From Phymatolithon calcareum (Eukaryota > Rhodophyta > Florideophyceae > Hapalidiales), in the NCBI GenBank assembly GCA_977006965.1, contig OZ345371.1:1364001-1428000 (forward strand): 64,000 nucleotides of DNA, in the 5' to 3' direction. Positions 54,222-64,000 of this stretch are shown piece by piece. Made by a program: the position numbers and the translations under genes. Numbering within the stretch: the stretch's first letter is position 1; every line of letters begins with the position of its first letter. The notes below the pieces were generated by a model. The model saw only the letters and a program-made list of their open reading frames with translations. It had not been told where the DNA came from and did not search any database.

Positions 54222-54298
54222 CTATAGTGGGTTGCCTACCTCCCTCTCCCCAGTGGAGAGGTGGTCATGCGTATTTTGTATTATGTAGTTATGATACC
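54222..54298 (-). repeat. 5' LTR of the copia element (77 bp)
   Basis: It matches 49466-49542 with about ten differences. On the minus strand it is followed directly by the primer-site-like GGTTATGTGCCC. Confidence 0.7.
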
Positions 54299-54982
54299 CC
54301 TACACCGTAGATAGCTCTGCGATCTCAATTTCCAGTGACACCACTTTGCCTTGGGTGTGTGACTTGCACGCCTTATAAAATGTAGCAATTCCTTCTCTGG
54401 ATGGAGAAGTGCCCTGTAATATAAGATCTCCACGTACGTCACATTTATTGTATCGTACCTTGTGTCGCACCTTTAGAAATCGTTCTTTGATCTCACTACG
54501 GTGAACTTCTCTCCCATCACCCTCGCTGTTCTCATTCTCTGAGCTGCTTCTTATATCTTCTCCAGTTTCGTCTTCGTCGTCTTCTCCTTTCCTCCTGCCA
54601 TTCTCTCCTTCATATGTTTCCGAAATTGAGCAGCGATCTCTCCAGCTCTCTTTAGTGCAGATTCTGCATATCGAGCAATGTCACGTAGCTCCTCCAATTC
54701 TTCGTCCGTTCCGCTAAGGGATGAATCGCTTTCAGCGCTGGATGGAGTTACGGACCTCTCCGTAGCAGATCCTGTCTCCGCACGAGTGTGATTACTATCC
54801 TTCTTAGAACGCAGGCGAGTGGTCACCGTTTCCCGACTCTGGGCCTCTTTCGCCTTCTTATTTTGGCCTTTTCCATTGCTAGTACGATTTAATTGTTCCA
54901 TAGACTTGACATTTTTGAAACGCTCTTTGCCGTCGACGTTCTCTTTCGGGGCGAGATCGATTTTTTGCGCTGAATACGCCAT
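54299..54982 (-). pseudogene. LINE ORF1, 5' part
   Basis: A frame starts at an ATG at 54982 (MAYSAQKIDLAPKENVDG). It is Lys/Glu/Ser-rich with a probable coiled-coil (EELEELRDIARYAESALKRAGEIAAQF). It ends at 54551, and a neighbouring frame continues with GEDIRSSSENENSEG to the copia junction at 54299. A frameshift near 54600 best explains the change. It is assigned to the LINE because the reading resumes beyond the copia element in the direction of ORF2. Confidence 0.5.
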
Positions 54983-55924
54983 GGCTCTCGGTCCGGATCG
55001 GGCGGCTCAAATGTAGCCATGTCTTGCAAAATTAATCGCTCGAAAGAGCCTAGCGGTGCTCTTGCCTCTCGGCTTGGCCCCTCCCGATTTGATGAACTTC
55101 CTCTCCCAGAATCGCTAACTCAAAGAAAGGTCGGATACCCTGGAGGGAAAAGCTTACGACGTGTGATCGATGTGTGGGGTTGAATGAAGAGTTTTACTTT
55201 GTCGTTAATCGATATCGATAGTCCTTCGTACATACTCGATGGTAGACAGTCTATTGATGATACTTGTTGGTCGATCCTAAGTACTAAACAGAGGCAACAC
55301 ACTAGATTGAAGATGACCCACCATGGGCAGGTAAGCGGACACCCGTATGGGAAGGTCAGATAGCTTACCAACTAACAGGGCCCACGGTAAGCGATGGAGA
55401 ATGTATAGATTACGGGCCGATAAATGTTGCGGAGACGAGGAACGCGAAAGGACAGTGACACTAACGAGACGGAACTCGAATCCGGCACAAGTACGGTCCG
55501 CACATGAGGAGCAGCTCCACTATAGGCACTTGAGAGGAGCATAGGTATTGAAGAGGCCATCAGGATGTTATAGGTATTCCTCCTGTGAGCGCTCTTGTGG
55601 CTTCACACAGCAAGAAAGGCAGGAAATGTCCATCAACTGAAGACCAGTGACGGAGGAGTTCGGAAAACAGAATCCCGCAATCTACACGTAATTTTTTTTG
55701 CAACTGTTTAGTTGTTTATTTGAAAGCCCCATTAACACTCCTAAGACTGTACGGGAGCAGCTTTTCGAAGCTTGTTCATTCTAGTATATCGCCTGGTCCC
55801 TAATGCAGGGACTCGTCGTTCTCAATATTGTAAATTGTGGTGACGCTGTAGAGTAGTATGGAGTCTAATGCCTTTTCCGTTCTTAACATTTCTCCGGGGT
55901 CCAGTTCATATTTATGGCCACTGC
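54983..55924. other. Stretch upstream of the LINE without a supportable gene
   Basis: It probably includes the LINE 5' region next to 54982. Only small ORFs without domains occur. A copy of a dispersed motif (CCTAAGACTGTACGGGAGC, about 55740) also appears near 60470 and 1130 in changed form. Confidence 0.45.
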
Positions 55925-56116
55925 TTTCCCCCTCGAGGTCCCGAAGGAGACAAGAGGTGGGTTTTTGTGCCCCACTGAATCGTGTTACACCAACGAAAAA
56001 GAAACTCGTCCATAGACAGAATGCAGCCAAAACCTCTTGGCACTGGGAAAGTTGCCTCAAGCGTCAGCAGATGCGTTGGTAACTTTTAAATAAAAATCTG
56101 TCTTTCTTCTTCTTCA
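55925..56116 (+). repeat. Dispersed repeat R, copy 2 (uninterrupted, unoccupied target site)
   Basis: This 190-bp copy begins TTTCCCCCTCGAGGTC and ends with AATAAAAATCTGTC followed by TTCTTCTTCTTC. It matches 27227-27338 joined to 30042-30113, and at 56035-56050 shows CTTGGCACTGGGAAAG where copy 1 carries the 2.7-kb DNA element. A third copy lies reversed at 36744-36559. Confidence 0.8.
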
Positions 56117-57355
56117 TATGTCCCCAATTTTATACGGAGCATGCAGAAGGGGACTTTTTTGGAATTCGATCTTCACAGGAAGCTCGTGTATAACTGACTA
56201 CCGCTGCGTCATCTGAGACAGCTCTAAAGATTCGCCAGAAAACGATACGCTTGAAGTGCGTTTCTGGATGTCTCACTGTTCTACTCGGCACACTATTCAA
56301 CCGCAGTTTTGTATTACCAACTGCCTGAGAAACTGAAGAACTGACACGAAGGCGTTGCAAGTCCTATCTCTCATCTCTGCAGTAGGCTATTGAAATGTTA
56401 TAATAAGGTGAAAGATTTTTCAGACGTCGAGCGCTGAATTTTAAGGAATCCACTGCTACACAGTGAACTGGTCCTTGGTGTGCCACTATCGATACATAAG
56501 AGCAACGGTCATGATCAGCAGCACATTTTTGCCCGAATATGATATTTTTCTCGTCCTGCACGCAGCCATGGACCGTTAATAAGTCGAACATATGACCATT
56601 CTACTACAGTTTTAAACCTTCCGTTGGCTGCCTTTGTGTCGGTCTCATGTACGTCAACCATTCCTTTTAGTATCAAAACGAAAATTTCTTCTTGCGAAAG
56701 AAGTTTTTCCTTCCTTCCGAACGGCCCGAACAGCGCGCATTGGCGCACCCAGTTCTTGCTCATTAGTTTTTCTGTTGTGCAACTCTGGTAGCTCGAGACA
56801 GAGGGGGCACCAACCGTGGAGTGCGCTGTGGGGGCGGGCCAATTACAGATCACTGCTCATTTCAGTGCTCCTGTAGACAATATGCCGCTACATGGCCCAC
56901 AATGGTGCCGAAATTGGAAGTTCATAAGGACAATCTTTATTCTTCGGGGCCTGCTTTACTTCAAGACTCTAGAATTGCGATACTTACCGCCAAATTGACT
57001 GTCGAGCCCAAGGCAATATAGTACTCCCTCACGCTTACTTGGATTTCGTACATGCGGTGCGCTATATTGTAAAGTAGATGACATGCGATCATCATATCTT
57101 TCATCTTTCCCGTCCACATAGACGTCTGACAGCGGGTGAAAGTATCCGCGAGTACGACACAGAGTTCATTCAAATATTCCTGCTACAAATCTGTTGTCTC
57201 TTCACCCATTGACGGAGACTCGATATAGTACCATCGCTCTCTTAAACCGTCTCCGCCATTCTTATCTACTTGTACAGGGCACCAAACAGGCATCAAGAGA
57301 TAATCTTACGAGCAGCGAAGCATCGTAAATCGCATATCTCCCACGACTTTTCTTA
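56117..57355. other. Region upstream of ClC copy B, no confident gene
   Basis: A 112-codon minus-strand ORF at 56515-56853 has a coding-like middle (LSQEEIFVLILKGMVDVHETDTK), and further minus-strand ORFs lie at 56364-56591 and 56130-56360. They could be remnants of one decayed gene or transposon, but no domain was recognised. The promoter of the ClC gene should lie in the last few hundred bases. Confidence 0.35.
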
Positions 57356-59098
57356 ATGGCGACAATGACTGAAGAGCAGATCCCATTGCTCACTGGTGAG
57401 GGTCCACGACCTGCCTTAGTGGGCGATCCCCCAGGCCCCATCCCTCCTAGCAACATCAAATTTGGTATTCGGGCTCTTCTCGAGGATATCAAAAATCCAC
57501 TGAACGGAACAATTCCTATTACACTGCTTATAGCTACGACAATTGGTATCTTCTGCGGCGTCTGTGCCACATTCTATTACGAAACACTTCACTTTCTATT
57601 CGAATTTGTTTGGGAAGATCTTCCAGAGCATTACTTCGCGCCCTATTTTCCCCACCAGCTACATTGGCTCTGGATTCCGATAGTGGGTATGACGTGCGCG
57701 TTTCTCGTCGGAAAGTCCATTGATTGGCTTGGTGATCCTGGTGACCTCAAATACACTTTACAAGCAGTGCACGATAAGGGCTCTATTTCAGTGTCTCATG
57801 CCCCGAGCATGGTTGCTGCCTCAGTCGTCTCCATCATCGGCGGAGGCTCATTGGGTCCTGAAGCTCCACTTGTGGCGATTTGCGCCAGTGTCGCAGGCTG
57901 GGTTTCACGCACTCTTTTTCGCCAGAAGTACAAGAACATTGTCCGGAAACATACTCTGTGCGGCATGGCATGCGCCACAGCAGCTTTTTTCGGTGTCCCT
58001 CTCGGTGGTGCTCTATTCGCATTAGAGGTCAACAATCGGCTGGGCTATGAGTACTTCGAACATGCGCTCGCGGCTATATTCTCAGGAACAGTCTGTCTCG
58101 TCGTCTTCCGGGGACTTACGGGTCAGGCAATTGGTTCCATCTGGGAGATCTCAAAAACCAGAATTGACTCATCGTCCCCACAGCTGGTCACTGTTGGCGC
58201 CTTATTGGGCCTGCTAGGCGCTGGTATTGCAGCACTATTAGCACATAGCCACTGGGCGCTCATGGCCATGCTACGCCGCCGTAATCTACTGCATGATCCA
58301 GTGCGCCTGGCGTTAATGGGCGGCGTGGGCATTTGCGCCATTGGACTTTTAGTACCACACACGTTGTTTTGGGGAGAATGGGAGTTTCAGACTATTGCCG
58401 CTCTCGAAAAGACGAAGGATCTCCCTCGCATCTGGCCACATGGTGGACTTACTGGACTCGAGATTACAGGCTTCTTCAGCGCGATGTTGGTGGGCTGTGC
58501 GAAACTTGCTGCGATTAGCATTACACTGGCAGCTGGGTATAGGGGCGGGTTCATATTCCCGTTCTTTTGTGCTGGTTCAGCTTTCGGTCGCGCTGTCGTC
58601 TTTCTATTCCCTAGTGTCAGCCCAGTGGTCGCCGTGCTAAGCATCGCCGCTGGCATTAATGTGACTATCACCCGGACGACGCTTGCCACCCCGCTTATCC
58701 TTGCGATGCTTGCTGGTGAGCCAAACGTAATGCCGTCCGTGTTGGCTGCCTCTCTTGCAGCTTGTTTCATTACTGTTTATTTGGTAAGTTCCATTGTCAA
58801 CCGTCGCAACTTCTTGTCGTATGCTCACTGTATCTGACATTTGAAATTTTTCTTTTTGTAATTTGTCCCGAAGCCTTTCATCTCGAGCCAGCGCGGTCGC
58901 GAGAACATTATAGAGTCGCAACTCCACTCGTACACGTTTAGGAAGATCTGGGAAAATAACGATACCGATGATGTCGAAATCGAAGACGAAGCAGAGAGAG
59001 GGCTTCCTACAACCGTCGGTGTGGCCGAAACACATACAAATCAGATTTCCATATTTCTGAATTGGATCTCTGGTAGGACTGAGCCGTCTGCCTCTTAG
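57356..59098 (+). CDS. ClC-family chloride channel/transporter, copy B (two exons, 550 aa)
   Basis: Exon 1 is 57356-58783 and exon 2 is 58874-59098 (TAG). The ATG at 57356 is followed three codons later by another ATG; either would serve. It has the same motifs as copy A: GGGSLGPEAP with gating Glu, GYRGGFIFP, and INVTITRTTLATPLILAMLAG near the end of the membrane domain. Exon 2 adds 74 residues beginning PFISSQRGR, with ESQLHSYTF and an acidic DTDDVEIEDEAE segment that is longer and different in its last 35 residues from copy A. The two proteins are close paralogs but on opposite strands and separated by about 34 kb of mostly transposon DNA. Codon use is less GC-biased than in copy A. Confidence 0.9.
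58784..58873 (+). other. Phase-0 spliceosomal intron of ClC copy B (90 bp)
   Basis: The donor TTG|GTAAGT and the acceptor TCCCGAAG|CCT follow a pyrimidine-rich tract. It lies at exactly the same codon boundary as in copy A (after FxTVYL/M). An alternative AG six codons further in (CAG|CGC) would also keep frame but would drop the conserved PFIxSQ. Confidence 0.9.
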
Positions 59099-61126
59099 GC
59101 TTCGTTGTAGGAAGAATTCATTCATTTTGCCTTTTCCCCCTAGTGGGGCTAGCAGCGGTTCGAGGGCCTAAGATTCTTTCATTTTATTCATTAATAGCGA
59201 GTTTGGCCTCGGCTTTCACGTTGTAGGAAGAATGGAAATGTAGCACACTTTTTTGAATTTCTAGAATGAGAGGTGAGATATCTGCGGCTTCTGCGCGGCA
59301 GAGCCGTCTGAAGCCATTCAACATCTAAACCTAAAGCGCCATTTCGTGAAGAACATGAGAGAGACATCGGTGCACAAGGCGTGACAGGCAGGGCAGACGA
59401 AATGGTGAATTTGAATGTGGACTAAACACCCCACACACGCCGTTTCTATTCTTGTTCGGGGCCCGACTAATTGTAGAATTACATGGGAAAAGAGCTGGTT
59501 TGCAAGTGTTTCTAAATGTAAAAAAGATATAATTTTGTCCTGAATGGATGAACTATAGCCTTTACGTTGTTTATAACAGCAGAGTGGAATTCTGGCAGTT
59601 CATAGCACCCCTAAAGTTTATATTAGTTCCACATGGGACATACATGAATTCTCTTGAAAGCATATTCGTGAGACCGAGTAAAGACGGTATGGAAAAAACC
59701 CTATCGAACGCAGATATTAGACTTTTTTTTAAAAAGTCTATATTTTAAAAAATGTCTCATAGAGGCAGATAAGTTCTATATTCCGTCAAACATAACTTTG
59801 TAAAGATTGATCGTATTACCATGCGTAGTAACGCGCAATTCGCAAGTCAATGAGATCTGCTTCCTTTTTGCAAGTCAGAATTCGCCAGGGCTTTGTTGAG
59901 CAATTAGGTCGGGTCTAGTCCGAGTTCATGATAATCTACGTGGACTACAACGACAGTCATCACTTGTTCGACACACGCAACATTTATTGCGTTTATTGCA
60001 GTAGTTTTCATTGGACTGATTTCGTGATAGTTCTCTTTCGTGTTCAATAGGAACACAAGTGTTTACCCAGGTTGGGCGACGAAATCAGCGTAACATAAAA
60101 GATATAAAATCCTTCTGGGAGTTCTTCACTGAGAAGGAACCTAAGCATCAAGAAGAAAACTGACACCAATCAAGAATTCTAGCACGAGCTAGAGCGGCTA
60201 ATACCGAACGCCGGAGACAGTGTGTTCCACTCGTCGAGGACACAGCTATCGATTCATAGACCCTTTGGGCACTACAATCGTGGAACCAATTATCCTCCAA
60301 AGATCCTGCTTCTGGCTGTGAATCTAGGACGAAAATCTCTGATATCATCTAAGTCATCTCGCCGATCGGAAAGCTTGACGTCGCTTGTCATTAGGCTGAT
60401 ATTCGACTACGTCATCTCGCTCACTTTTTTTTGAATTTTGAATTTATTAAACGCCCTCAGAAACATTCATAAGACTGTAAGGGAGATGCGTTTCAGATGC
60501 TACTACCATCTCGCTCACTTGAGAAGGTTCGGCTAAATCCATTCATTTACCAACAAGGCTGAACCAGTACACCTGCTGGTATATCCAAACAAGACGAGTT
60601 CGCTCGCCTGACGGAAATTACAGAAGTGGAAAGTGACAGGCTTTGTCTTTCGGGCAGCGGAAATTGTTCCTCTGCCGACTTTTGATTAAGTAGTTTGACT
60701 TTGTTGAAAGTGAGAGAAGCGCAATATCTGCAGTCGCCTCTTGCAGTAACTCATTTTCTTTACATAGAGCTGGAGAGGGAGCGAGAGACCGTTTTTAGAA
60801 GCAATATTCTGTTCACGCCGGTACACATCCGCGCCTAAGAAATCAAGACAGAACGGGGACACGGTTGGCGTGGCGGAGTTCATGCATCACCGGCTAGCGG
60901 GAGCGGCAGCGCTCGGCCACAACGGCCGTTATTCCCAATCCGCCCAGCTCCTCGGTCTGGAATCATCAACATGCCTTCCCCCTTGTGTTAGCGACCAACC
61001 TTGCATACCCCGAGTTTCGAAGATCATCTTCCGACGGGGAGATTCCCTTTCCCGATTTTTCTGTCAACTTGTGTAGTAGTATGATTTGTTTTGAGGAAAT
61101 TCACTACATGGCCACCAAAAATTGGT
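59099..61126. other. Intergenic stretch without a supportable gene
   Basis: It contains a direct repeat CGTTGTAGGAAGAAT (59103 and 59218), a 10-bp A/T hairpin TAGACTTTTT/AAAAAGTCTA at 59718-59740, and the dispersed motif near 60465 (AAGACTGTAAGGGAGATGCG). No coding gene was recognised. Confidence 0.5.
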
Positions 61127-61963
61127 AAAATTCACTACATGGCCATCTCTAGCCAAATCTACTACTCACCTCTGGTCAAGCGTACTATCATTACTCAGTC
61201 TAGCCAAATCTACTACTCATCCGTTTGTCAAAGCAATCTATGGGACAGTAAAATTTGTTGTGCGCGCTAAGCTCTACGCTTTAGATCCCCGTCGCAAGTA
61301 GCATCTTCACCATCGCAGGCGGTAAGATCGATGATCATGGACTGAGCCGCTTTGTCGATGTGTTTTCGTTTCGCCTCGACGACGTTGTGGATGTTGGGTC
61401 TCCCGGAGGTCTGCTAAAAGTGACCAGTGTTTCCGCACGAGGAGCAGTGACGGGCCCTCGTTTCGGACGGAAAGAAGGGCTTCTTGCACTTGCGGCCCGG
61501 TCTAGCCACAAGGTCAAACGGCACAAAATCATCGTGCACTGGCTGGTCTCCAGTGACTGCTACACGCGTGGTATTGGCCCCGTGCTGCTTGGTCCACGTT
61601 TTCAACATCCACACGTCCCTGAACTAGTGCTTGTTCCACCTTTCCAACGATACTGATGCTGCACCAAGCGACTAAAAGCGTACAAAAGTGCTTCGCACAC
61701 TTGTTGCGTTTCGCCACGAGGTGGGCCTTGTCCATCGACTTGTTGTGGGAGATCACGACGTTGACAACGTCGTCAAAGCTTGATTCAGCGTAGTCGCCCA
61801 CCTGTGGCAAGAGCTCCTTCTTTTCCATGATTTCGGAGTAGTTAGTGCGGGAATGTTGTTTGTTGGGCGTTGCAGAGAATACGACGACATGCTTACAGAG
61901 CGCCGTCGTACTCGTAACAGATGAGTAGTAGATTTAGCTAGAGATGGCCATGTAGTGAATTTT
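61127..61963. mobile_element. ~840-bp DNA element with 43-bp terminal inverted repeats and decayed coding sequence
   Basis: Positions 61127-61169 (AAAATTCACTACATGGCCAT...) and the reverse complement of 61921-61963 differ at one or two positions. Part of the repeat recurs directly at 61100-61115 and 61199-61225. Minus-strand frames inside (61828-61529, 61614-61414) are coding-like. They include DDFVPFDLVARPGRKCKKP followed by a zinc-knuckle-like RHCSSCGNTGHF, as seen at the C terminus of many transposases. The family cannot be fixed, and no clear target duplication is visible. Confidence 0.6.
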
Positions 61964-62474
61964 CTCGATTTGTTTTCTTCCCGCGTTTTCTTGTATTTCA
62001 CTTTCATTGCATTCATGGCAATTGCCAAGCGGTAATTATCCTAGCCTAGATTCCGGCCGGCGCCGGTAATGCAGAGCTGTCCTTCAATAGCTGGATCTTC
62101 TATGGCTAAAAATAAAAGCTTGAGTGCACCTGCCCATGCGGGAAGGGGGTAACAATTCTGGTGCCCAATTTGTCGCTGGCGAGACACGCGCGGACGCGAG
62201 CCCAGGCGGGAGTACGAACATATTCAATCTGGAAAGATGTCTGAATCAAGGAGGTCATAAGTGACCAGACTACGCTACATTGGAAAACCGTTCGAATAGC
62301 AGTGCTATTGTCACAAATTTGGCATGATCGATGAACTGGCAACTCGAGAAGGCTTGAGAGAGGAAGACGATGGGAATGAGCCTCAAACTTAGCAATACCA
62401 GCCGTAGGGTGCTGAATTGGAGCACCGCGTAAGATTAGGTATTATCATCGTGTTCCTTGTGATCCCAAAAACAC

Positions 62475-62483
62475 TATAAAAGG
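62475..62483 (+). promoter_or_regulatory. TATA box candidate
   Basis: TATAAAAGG stands 56 bp upstream of the ATG at 62539. This is the best-looking core promoter in the window. Confidence 0.4.
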
Positions 62484-62538
62484 CGCCGAACTCATCCATC
62501 GATGTAGTTCGGCAAGCAAGTATAACTCAACGAATATT

Positions 62539-62715
62539 ATGACTTCACCTCATTCCGATGGTAAAGGTCCCTATGCCTTGAACTATGGAAGCTTGTAAGT
62601 AACTCCAAAGGGTCTCTTTGTCTTCAAAGGACCACCAAGTTGAAGAACGTAAAACTATGGTTTATGACAGCTATACCAAGGTGATGCGTTGGGAGCTGAT
62701 AATAAAACCTGACAT
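62539..62715 (+). CDS. Candidate small two-exon gene (36 codons)
   Basis: An ATG at 62539 opens MTSPHSDGKGPYALNYGS and meets a consensus donor, GTAAGT, at 62595. Joining to the AG at about 62669 (ATGACAG|CTATACC) continues the frame for another 17 codons to a TAG. The promoter, ATG and donor are suggestive, but the acceptor is one of several possible. The peptide matches nothing I know, and a longer gene with other exons is equally possible. Confidence 0.25.
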
Positions 62716-62719
62716 ATGG

Positions 62720-63500
62720 TAGGTAGTACATTGATTCCGCCCTGTGTGGTGTGCCGCAACGCTCAAGGAAGCTGGGAGAGAAGACAGAAGGAAATGAAAG
62801 AAGGCAGAGAGATGGTTTGCTACCGTGAACGTCCTAAATGATTTCCAACCCGGGCATCTCTTTGAAGGACGGCGAATGAAGATTAGCTGCGTAGGGATAT
62901 GGATGTTAAGCTGGACCATGGTCTGCACCTTGTGCAGCTTGGACAGCTGTTCTGATATCAAGTACCACTTGTATCTGTTAAGGTCTACTAGAGCCGTAAG
63001 GATGCGGAGTTGTTCCATCAGCTTTGAAAAATCCAGCAGTAAAAGAAAGAAAGAAATCCTGACATATCCCCAACAAAAAAGTCATGCCATTGCGTAACGA
63101 AGGCGAAGAGTAGGCGATGAAGAAAGTAGTCCTAAAACCAGTGCAGTCAATCGAGGACGAAAGAGAAGGCGACAGAGTGAATAATATTTTCAGCTCCGGA
63201 GATGATATCGTCTTGTGGTCTCGACTGTCACTTGTACACAATTTTCCCGATCACGGCAACCTGTACTATTCGCCCAGTTCTCCATCATCATAGCACGAAA
63301 GGAGTCCTTCACTAAATATAATCACCAAATGTAGCCAACTTTGCATTAGTGATGTCCACAAAGCGATGCGGACTCACGACTTTGCACGACACGACATTTC
63401 TCTTTGGTGCAAAATCGGAACGGCATTGGGAATTTGATCAGTTACTGCAGTTATTTCTGCGACGGAAGGACTTTGTTTCAAATGCTTCTGTAACCGCTAC
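62720..63500. other. Stretch without a supportable gene
   Basis: There are only short domainless ORFs on both strands (62825-63097, 62978-63241). It includes the 3' flank of the membrane-protein gene that ends at 63501. Confidence 0.45.
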
Positions 63501-64000
63501 TTATCCTTCAACTGCATACATGATAAGAGGGTTAGCATTAGTAGCAACACCAGCAGAGTTGTCCTTTTCAACTGATCCAGTAGCAATAGCAGCAATTCCT
63601 GATGCGAAGCACGTTACCGGGCTCCACAGCATGACTTTCCGAATATCTTCCGTTTCCTGATACAATACACCGGCCGCAACGGCACCAAAAAGTACACCTG
63701 CATGGAAGCATCCTGCTCGAACTCCGAACGTGACGGCATGATATTTTGGCTCAACCAGAGAGCCCGCTGAGATAAGAGAGGTAGGTCCATGGGTGGAAGC
63801 AGAAATATCCAGCGCCCCCAGCAGTACGAGGGCGGGAATCTTGCTGTCCACAAACATAAGTCCAACAAAAAGCCCGCTTCCGACGAATGCACCGCCGGCC
63901 CAAATGACCGTCATTATGGACCTTCGTGAGGACTCGTGGAAGGCAATTGCAGGGAGTAGTGCGTCTGCTACAAGACCGAATGCACGTCCCAAAAGTACAG
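63501..64000 (-). CDS. Multi-span membrane protein, probable major-facilitator-type transporter (C-terminal part, cut by window edge)
   Basis: The minus-strand frame is open from the window edge at 64000 to a TAA at 63501-63503, so the 5' end lies outside. About 165 residues are visible with four to five hydrophobic segments (TVIWAGGAFVGSGLFVGLMF, IPALVLLGALDIS, AGCFHAGVLFGAVAAGVLY, LWSPVTCFASGIAAIATG). A short basic loop (HESSRRS) lies near the start of the visible part. The pattern of Gly-rich helices fits the second half of a major facilitator superfamily carrier, but no diagnostic motif is present. The substrate is unknown. Confidence 0.55.
   Translation of the reverse strand, partial: VLLGRAFGLVADALLPAIAFHESSRRSIMTVIWAGGAFVGSGLFVGLMFVDSKIPALVLLGALDISASTHGPTSLISAGSLVEPKYHAVTFGVRAGCFHAGVLFGAVAAGVLYQETEDIRKVMLWSPVTCFASGIAAIATGSVEKDNSAGVATNANPLIMYAVEG

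Larger units (their letters stand above)
49466..54298 (-). mobile_element. Ty1/copia LTR retrotransposon, degenerate (4.8 kb)
   Basis: Short terminal direct repeats of 77 bp (49466-49542 and 54222-54298, about 85-90% alike) enclose minus-strand gag, protease, integrase, RT and RNase H in the copia order (integrase before RT). The sequence directly after the 5' LTR on the minus strand is GGTTATGTGCCC. That resembles the primer site complementary to the anticodon arm of initiator tRNA-Met used by Drosophila copia. Many stops and frameshifts make it inactive. It lies inside ORF1 of the LINE. Flanking pentamers AGGGG and ACGGG may be a mutated target duplication. Confidence 0.85.
33890..54982 (-). 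mobile_element. LINE (non-LTR retrotransposon) split by two LTR-element insertions
   Basis: Minus-strand segments at 54982-54299 and 49465-48179 (ORF1), 47784-47463 (start of ORF2) and 36294-33890 (rest of ORF2) read in LINE order. The gaps are filled exactly by a copia element (49466-54298) and a gypsy element (36300-47457). Subtracting them leaves about 5.1 kb, a normal LINE size. ORF2 has an APE-type endonuclease and a reverse transcriptase. It has stops and frameshifts of its own and is inactive. The 5' and 3' ends of the element could not be set precisely. Confidence 0.85.

Noticed and set aside
61199-61227. CRISPR-like or tandem array from repeated CTAGCCAAATCTACTACTCA
   Set aside because: There are only two direct copies, and both belong to the inverted-repeat ends of the element at 61127-61963.

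Overview
This window is nuclear DNA of a photosynthetic eukaryote, most likely a red alga of the Chondrus type. That assignment is inference. The evidence is a TrpD with a plastid-type leader, a small protein with a bipartite thylakoid-lumen (twin-arginine) leader, widely spaced intron-poor genes whose rare introns are about 90 bp, and large blocks of nested transposons. No rRNA, confident tRNA, CRISPR array or bacterial operon is visible. Layout: 1-5.8 kb is mostly gene-empty, with a decayed LINE tail at the left edge. 5.8-8.1 kb holds a divergent pair: a hypothetical Ser/Pro-rich protein (-) and a lumen-targeted protein (+). 12.1-13.3 kb is an NAD(P)-dependent reductase of the dihydroflavonol-reductase type. 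15.8-16.5 kb is a membrane RING-H2 protein. 18.8-20.0 kb is trpD. 21.1-22.8 kb (-) and 57.4-59.1 kb (+) are two paralogous ClC-type chloride channel/transporter genes. Each has one short phase-0 intron at the same place and a conserved acidic C-terminal second exon. The right edge cuts a gene for a multi-span membrane protein (-). Several small inverted-repeat elements (8.5, 11.1, 13.5, 17.5, 17.9 and 61.1 kb) lie between the genes.

From 25 to 56 kb the window is a transposon graveyard. A LINE (-) spans 33.9-55.0 kb and is broken twice: a Ty1/copia element (49.5-54.3 kb) sits in its ORF1, and an 11.2-kb chromodomain-carrying Ty3/gypsy element (36.3-47.5 kb, TSD GTAAA) sits in its endonuclease domain. 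The gypsy element has gag, a textbook -1 frameshift signal, a pol with an internal deletion in integrase, and a long open reading frame of 645 codons on the opposite strand between pol and the 3' LTR. Its 5' LTR carries a later 433-bp insertion with a 16-bp target duplication. Left of the LINE are two copies, in opposite orientation (27.3-30.0 and 31.6-33.6 kb), of a DNA element that I cannot place in a known family. It has short terminal inverted repeats, a CTAG-like 4-bp target duplication and two convergent decayed genes. An unoccupied copy of its target repeat survives at 55.9 kb, and a 683-bp hAT-type element with a perfect 8-bp TSD is nested inside the first copy.

The host genes look like unrelated housekeeping functions (tryptophan synthesis, anion transport, redox metabolism, ubiquitin ligation, thylakoid lumen) and show no sign of forming a cluster. 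The strongest candidates for something undescribed are the antisense ORF of the gypsy element and the two-gene CTAG element family.
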